Positions 60,026-64,000 of a stretch of 64,000 nt of DNA are shown one piece after another. The DNA comes from Phragmitibacter flavus (GTDB lineage Bacteria > Verrucomicrobiota > Verrucomicrobiia > Verrucomicrobiales > Verrucomicrobiaceae): assembly GCF_005780165.1 (NCBI RefSeq), contig NZ_VAUV01000016.1:1-64000 (forward strand), written 5' to 3'. Each line of letters opens with the position of its first letter. The stretch's first letter is position 1. The notes beneath the pieces were generated by a model. The model had not been told where the DNA came from and did not search any database. It worked only from the letters and a program-made list of their open reading frames with translations. The translations under genes and the position numbers were made by a program.

Positions 60026-62842
60026 TCAATCGGTGCCGTCGTTGATTTTGACGCGGAAGAAGCGGAATTCGGGATCGACAGGGATGGACCATTCAACGGG
60101 TGGTCCGGCGTTTTGCCAGGACTCGGGCTGGAGGTTGGGGCTCTGTTTCAGTTGAAGGTTCAGCTCGACCATGTCGTCTTCGACTTTGATGAGGAGGCCG
60201 CCGGGGCGGAGTTCGCCGATTTCGTCTTCGGTGTAGAGGCCGAATTGTTCGCGGTTGTTGCGGACGAGATCGATGTAGGCTCGCTCGTTGGAGAGGGGGT
60301 TGCTGCCGGCGGTGGATTCGAAGAGGTCGCTGAGGCCGTCTGCGTCGGTGTCGGCAGTGCTGGAGGAGGTGCCGTGGATGACAAATTCGTTGAAGTTGTC
60401 GAGGCCGTCGAGGTCGTCGTCGAAATCGGCATCGAAGTAGTCGAGGATGCCGTCATTGTCCTGATCGGCGGCACCGAGGGGGAGGTCGAAGCTGAAGTCC
60501 TGATCGGTGGTGAGCAGGTAGTTGTTGAGGATGGGGGAGTAGGATTTGACGACGACGGTTTGTCCATCGGGTTGGAACTCGAGGGTGCGCAGGTAGCCTT
60601 CGCCGCCGAGGTTGCGGAACTGGTAGTTGATAAGCATTTGGTGGACGGGATTTCCAGCGTCGTTGTTGTCGACGCGATAGCCGGTGCCGTCGCCGAGCAC
60701 ATGGCCATTGACGGTGAGGACGAAGTTGTGTTTGCGGACGAGTTTTTGCCAGAGTTCCTCGCCGTCGTTGACGCCGCCGGGGGTGGTGTAGTTGTGTGGG
60801 TTGTAGGCTTGGGGTCGGGTGGAGTCGCTGATGTCGTAGCGGAAATCGTTGTTGTTCATGTAGGCGTGGGTCACGAGGATCGCCTTGTGCTGGGGGTATT
60901 GCTGAAGGATGCCATCGGCCCAGGCGATGGTGCTGTCGCGTGGGCCCCATTCGAAGCACATGACGATGAAGTTAACGCCGCCGGCGTTGAAGAAGTGGTA
61001 GCTGTTGTCCATCTTGCCGGTTTCCATGACGCCACCGAAAGCGGGGGTGAGGCGGTAGAGTTCTTCCTTGAAGTAGTCGTTCATAAAGGTGTCCCGCGTG
61101 GCGGCGTTGCCTCCCGGGCCGTAGTCGTGGTTGCCGGGGACGAAGGCATAGGGCACCTGGTTGTCGAGAATGCGGAAGGCACGGCGGGCGTTCTCCCATT
61201 CGGGACGGGAGTTGACGTTGACGATGTCGCCGAGGTGCAGGACGAAGCGGATGTTGCGGGCGCGGCGGTTGTGATAGATCCAGGAGGTTTGGGCTTCGAA
61301 GACGCCGGGGTAGTTTTGCGAATAGATCTGGGTGTCGGGAAGCAGGACGAGGGTCCATGCACCGTCTTCGATGAGGGAATCGCCGGGTTGGGGGGTGATG
61401 TTGATGGGCGGGGTTTGACGGTCACGCACGAGGGCGGTGTAGTCGTAGAGGTTGGTGAAGAAGGGTGTGTTGAAGGCGGCCTGACTTGTGGTGGATACAT
61501 CGGCTCCGGTGGAGGCGTTGAGGATTTTATCGACCGCGAGGGAGGAGACGAAGAAGCGGCCCTGACCGTAGGCACCTTCCATGAGGGCGGGGAAACGGGC
61601 TTTGGGATCGCCGGAAAGGATGACTTCGAAGCCAGAGAACTGGTCGAAGGTTTCCCAGGAGGTGTTGGTGCGGTAGAAAACGCTGTCGTCGCTGAGGGTG
61701 AAGGAGAGGGATTTGCCGTCGGCTGCGGTAGGCACGTTGGCGAGGAGGGAGTGGTCGGGAACGAGGATGAAGGTGGAATCGAAGTCGGTGTCGACCCGGC
61801 TGGCTGCCTGGGTGTCGGGAAGGAAAGGAGGCGAGGGTTCGTGTTGATCAGCCTGTGAGAATTGGATCAGCAATCCTGCGCGATCGATGAAGTCGTCGAG
61901 GTCATCAGCGTAGGTCGCCATGTAGGCTTGATATTCGGGATTTTCAGAAGCGAAGGAGCCGATGGCGATGAGGTCGACGTCGGTTTCGGGATCGGAACCG
62001 GGGACATACGGTGGCTGATTGAGGGGCAGCGGCATGACGTGGAATCCGGCGCGGCGGAGGAGTTCGCCGAGGCCAAGCTTGCTGGTGAAGCTGTCAGGGG
62101 ATTCATAGACGTAAGCGCGCAGCCCTTCGGGGTTGGCGGTGCTGACGGTGGAAGGAGGATTGGGGGTTTGACCGACGGCGGCATACCGGTTGGGTTGCGG
62201 ATCGGGGGTGATGGGGTCGGTGGGCGCGCGGGCGATCAATTCCAGCACGCTAATGGCTCCGTAGGTGGTGGAGTTGGCGGCGAGTTCAACGCGCACGGTG
62301 ATTTGTCCAGAGGCATTGGGGATGATGCCGGGAATGCTGGCGACGTTGGAAATGTTGTCGATGGCCTCAAGGGTGGCAGAGGCTGAGTTCGCTCCGGTGG
62401 CGGTGTAGAGGGTGTTGAAAACTTCGGGAGCGCTGCGATTGGAAGAGACGAAAGCTTTGATGTCGTAAACGGTGTTGCCGCTGGGATCGAGTCCGTCGAT
62501 GCGGATCGCGCCGACAGCATTGTCAGCTTTTTGCACAAACCAGAAGTCCGATGTCGCAGCGGAGTTGTAGATCAGTTCACCGCCGTTGTTGTTGGTGGAG
62601 ATGGTGCGGAAGGCGTCGGTGATGGTGAGGCTGACGCCGGTCCATGGGGAGCCGTCGACGCGGGTGGCGGGGTTGATGGGCGATTGGTTCAGTGCAGAGA
62701 AGAGGTTCCAATGGCGATTGAAGAGGTCCGGAGAAGGGGATTGTTCGGTGGCGTTGCCGAAGTCGATCAGAAGGCGGTCAGCGGCGAGGGTGGAAGTGGC
62801 GCAGAGGAAAAAGGCGAGGCCGTGAAGAGCGAGTGATTTCAT
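60026..62842 (-). CDS. Large secreted calcineurin-type metallophosphoesterase
   Basis: 938 residues from ATG 62842 with signal peptide (SLALHGLAFFLCATSTLA). An N-terminal beta domain (RLLIDFGNATEQ) and a GATase-like region (FTSKLGLGELLRRAGFHVMP, FFVSSLAVDKIL) come first. The metallophosphoesterase core starts at about 495 (LVLLPDTQIYSQ, FVLHLGDIVNVNSRPEW, FVPGNHDYGPGG, ILVTHAYMNNNDF, VNGHVLGDG). The C terminus has acidic calcium-type repeats (DQDNDGILDYFDADFDDDLD, ADTDADGLSDLFE). Probably a phosphodiesterase or nucleotidase at the cell surface. Ends at a strong terminator. Confidence 0.88.
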   Translation of the reverse strand: MKSLALHGLAFFLCATSTLAADRLLIDFGNATEQSPSPDLFNRHWNLFSALNQSPINPATRVDGSPWTGVSLTITDAFRTISTNNNGGELIYNSAATSDFWFVQKADNAVGAIRIDGLDPSGNTVYDIKAFVSSNRSAPEVFNTLYTATGANSASATLEAIDNISNVASIPGIIPNASGQITVRVELAANSTTYGAISVLELIARAPTDPITPDPQPNRYAAVGQTPNPPSTVSTANPEGLRAYVYESPDSFTSKLGLGELLRRAGFHVMPLPLNQPPYVPGSDPETDVDLIAIGSFASENPEYQAYMATYADDLDDFIDRAGLLIQFSQADQHEPSPPFLPDTQAASRVDTDFDSTFILVPDHSLLANVPTAADGKSLSFTLSDDSVFYRTNTSWETFDQFSGFEVILSGDPKARFPALMEGAYGQGRFFVSSLAVDKILNASTGADVSTTSQAAFNTPFFTNLYDYTALVRDRQTPPINITPQPGDSLIEDGAWTLVLLPDTQIYSQNYPGVFEAQTSWIYHNRRARNIRFVLHLGDIVNVNSRPEWENARRAFRILDNQVPYAFVPGNHDYGPGGNAATRDTFMNDYFKEELYRLTPAFGGVMETGKMDNSYHFFNAGGVNFIVMCFEWGPRDSTIAWADGILQQYPQHKAILVTHAYMNNNDFRYDISDSTRPQAYNPHNYTTPGGVNDGEELWQKLVRKHNFVLTVNGHVLGDGTGYRVDNNDAGNPVHQMLINYQFRNLGGEGYLRTLEFQPDGQTVVVKSYSPILNNYLLTTDQDFSFDLPLGAADQDNDGILDYFDADFDDDLDGLDNFNEFVIHGTSSSTADTDADGLSDLFESTAGSNPLSNERAYIDLVRNNREQFGLYTEDEIGELRPGGLLIKVEDDMVELNLQLKQSPNLQPESWQNAGPPVEWSIPVDPEFRFFRVKINDGTD

Positions 62843-63011
62843 GACGTTCAGACGATGAGGCATGAACGTTGGTCGATTCGAAGTGGTTGGCCATCATGCG
62901 GTTGTGACAGTCTTGTCAGTCACGGGGACGCTGCCCAATCCTTGGCTTGGTAGGGACATCATTGTGAACGCAATTGTAAGAACCTGCGGAGATGGGGACA
63001 ATCCGAACACG

Positions 63012-63554
63012 ATGAAGAGAAAGATATCTTGGGCGGGCGTTTTGTTCTTGTTGATGGGAACATTGGCAGGGTGCGTGTCAGTGAAGAAATTCGGGGAGGA
63101 AAGAAGTCGTGATTCCAATAAGACGCGGGCGGACTATGCGGGCAGGTATGAGGTGAATGATGCCAATGCTTATGGGTTGAGGTCGTTGATGGATTTGGAC
63201 GGGGTTCATCGAGGAACAGGGAAGCGTTTGATGACGCTGCAATGGGTGGGAGCAAGCTTAAGGGGGGAATATTTTGAGAATGGCGAACGGGTTTCGTCAG
63301 CGATGATTACGGAGAGTAGGGATTTTTCGATGGAGAATGGGCGATTGGTGAGGAAGCGGAGTTTTGGTCGAGGGGAGGACAATCCCTACACGGTGGAGGT
63401 GGGAATTCATGAGGGGCGATCCATCGAGTGGTATCTGGATGGATATGGAGATCTGGTATATCGATCGACGGTTTCGGGCAGTGAATTGTTGTTTGGCGTT
63501 GCTCCTGTTTATGGGAAGCAGACGAGTTATCTGGTGTTCAAGCGGCTGAAGTAA
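63012..63554 (+). CDS. Putative lipoprotein, unknown function
   Basis: 180 residues with a lipoprotein signal: MKRKISWAGVLFLLMGTLAG followed by Cys21 (lipobox LAGC). The mature protein is charged and beta-rich (YEVNDANAYGLRSLMDLDGV, RSIEWYLDGYGDLVYRS). No domain recognised. The ATG at 63012 was chosen for the lipobox; an upstream in-frame start at 62862 would bury it. Confidence 0.72.
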   Translation: MKRKISWAGVLFLLMGTLAGCVSVKKFGEERSRDSNKTRADYAGRYEVNDANAYGLRSLMDLDGVHRGTGKRLMTLQWVGASLRGEYFENGERVSSAMITESRDFSMENGRLVRKRSFGRGEDNPYTVEVGIHEGRSIEWYLDGYGDLVYRSTVSGSELLFGVAPVYGKQTSYLVFKRLK

Positions 63555-63625
63555 GTTCGGGGAGGAGCCTGACCGGGTCATGGGGGCGGGACCATAGCGA
63601 GGAAGACATCCGAACCCTTCCTGCT

Positions 63626-64000
63626 ATGAATACAAAAAAATCTCTAATTGCAGGAATCGGTGCCGCAGTATTGCTCGCGGCAGGTAGTGTGTCGGCTGAG
63701 CCGATGAAATCAGGTGGGGTCGTCTACCGCGAAGGCAAAGCCTATGTGGTGGTTGACGGCAAAACCACTCCCATCAATGAAACCACGGTGCCTGATGGCA
63801 AAATGATGACGTTCAGTGGTGAAATGGTGGATGCCCCAGAAGCCGTGTCGGGCACGCGTGAAGGTGGTCGTGCTTCAGAAGCGCAGAAGACCGAAAATAA
63901 AGCGGAACAGAAGTCGGGAACGGACGCTTCGAGTTCCACCAATAATCCATCAACGACCAGTGGTCGGGGTGCGGATGTGGTGACGCCTGATACGAAAAAG
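63626..64000 (+). CDS. Exported protein, truncated by the window edge
   Basis: 125 codons are visible and no stop is reached. Signal peptide NTKKSLIAGIGAAVLLAAGS-VSA, then a compact domain GGVVYREGKAYVVVDGKTTP with VPDGKMMTFSGEMV. A low-complexity Ser/Thr/Asn/Glu tail follows (QKSGTDASSSTNNPSTTSGR). The first part resembles small DUF6799-like exported domains; this is a loose resemblance. No function is proposed. Confidence 0.65.
   Translation, partial: MNTKKSLIAGIGAAVLLAAGSVSAEPMKSGGVVYREGKAYVVVDGKTTPINETTVPDGKMMTFSGEMVDAPEAVSGTREGGRASEAQKTENKAEQKSGTDASSSTNNPSTTSGRGADVVTPDTKK

Noticed and set aside
59861-61858. Open plus-strand frame of 665 codons
   Set aside because: Antisense to the metallophosphoesterase; no domain and biased Val/Gly/Glu content.

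Overview
The window looks like chromosomal DNA of a Verrucomicrobiota bacterium, probably of the Verrucomicrobiaceae/Prosthecobacter type. The evidence is GC-rich DNA, weak or absent Shine-Dalgarno sites, two PEP-CTERM sorted surface proteins, a DUF1080 protein, LamG/PQQ/cytochrome secreted enzymes, and an aerotolerance-like VWA operon with a giant DUF4175-type protein. The family assignments rest on motifs read by eye; no database search was run.

Layout. 0.1-2.7 kb: an IS66-family element with both inverted repeats and a perfect 8-bp target duplication, but a broken tnpC. 2.7-4.2 kb: rpsB-tsf (minus strand) with a hairpin between the genes and a terminator after them. 4.4-12.8 kb: housekeeping and orphan genes (secreted esterase, MATE exporter, polytopic membrane protein, small hypotheticals, clpX, DUF1080 protein). 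13-17 kb: a minus-strand run yqjD-like, yqjE-like, small membrane protein, and two pilT-type ATPases. 17.2-22.3 kb: asnB, a homoserine-dehydrogenase-like oxidoreductase, an FAD amine-oxidase-like protein and a DUF423 protein. 22.3-27.8 kb: NTF2-like protein, TPR membrane protein, double FGE-like domain protein, secreted repeat-rich protein. 28-31.7 kb: a zinc-ribbon/TPM pair, apbE, and a purple-acid-phosphatase-like protein.

31.8-47.2 kb looks like an accessory carbohydrate island. Two paralogous NarL-type sensor kinase/response regulator pairs stand at its ends. Between them lie a 1511-residue LamG-LamG-PQQ dehydrogenase-dihaem protein, a GH39 enzyme, a GH5 enzyme, a PEP-CTERM protein, and a REP-associated tyrosine transposase (RAYT) gene set among REPIN palindromes. 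One REP supplies the last residues and the stop codon of the PEP-CTERM gene. A leftover duplicate of a response-regulator HTH follows the first pair.

47.2-49.5 kb is a large PEP-CTERM beta-strand-repeat protein. 49.6-59.8 kb is a four-gene minus-strand operon: DUF58, BatA-like VWA, second VWA and DUF4175-like. Its spacers carry arrays of several unrelated 7-bp tandem repeats. One of these (AAAGGAT/AAAGGCT) also precedes pilT, 45 kb away. 60-64 kb: a secreted metallophosphoesterase, a lipoprotein and a truncated exported protein.

Three genes (IS66 tnpC, a small hypothetical, the RAYT) each appear broken by one base in a short G run. This may be real decay or a sequencing artefact. No tRNA, rRNA or CRISPR array was recognised.
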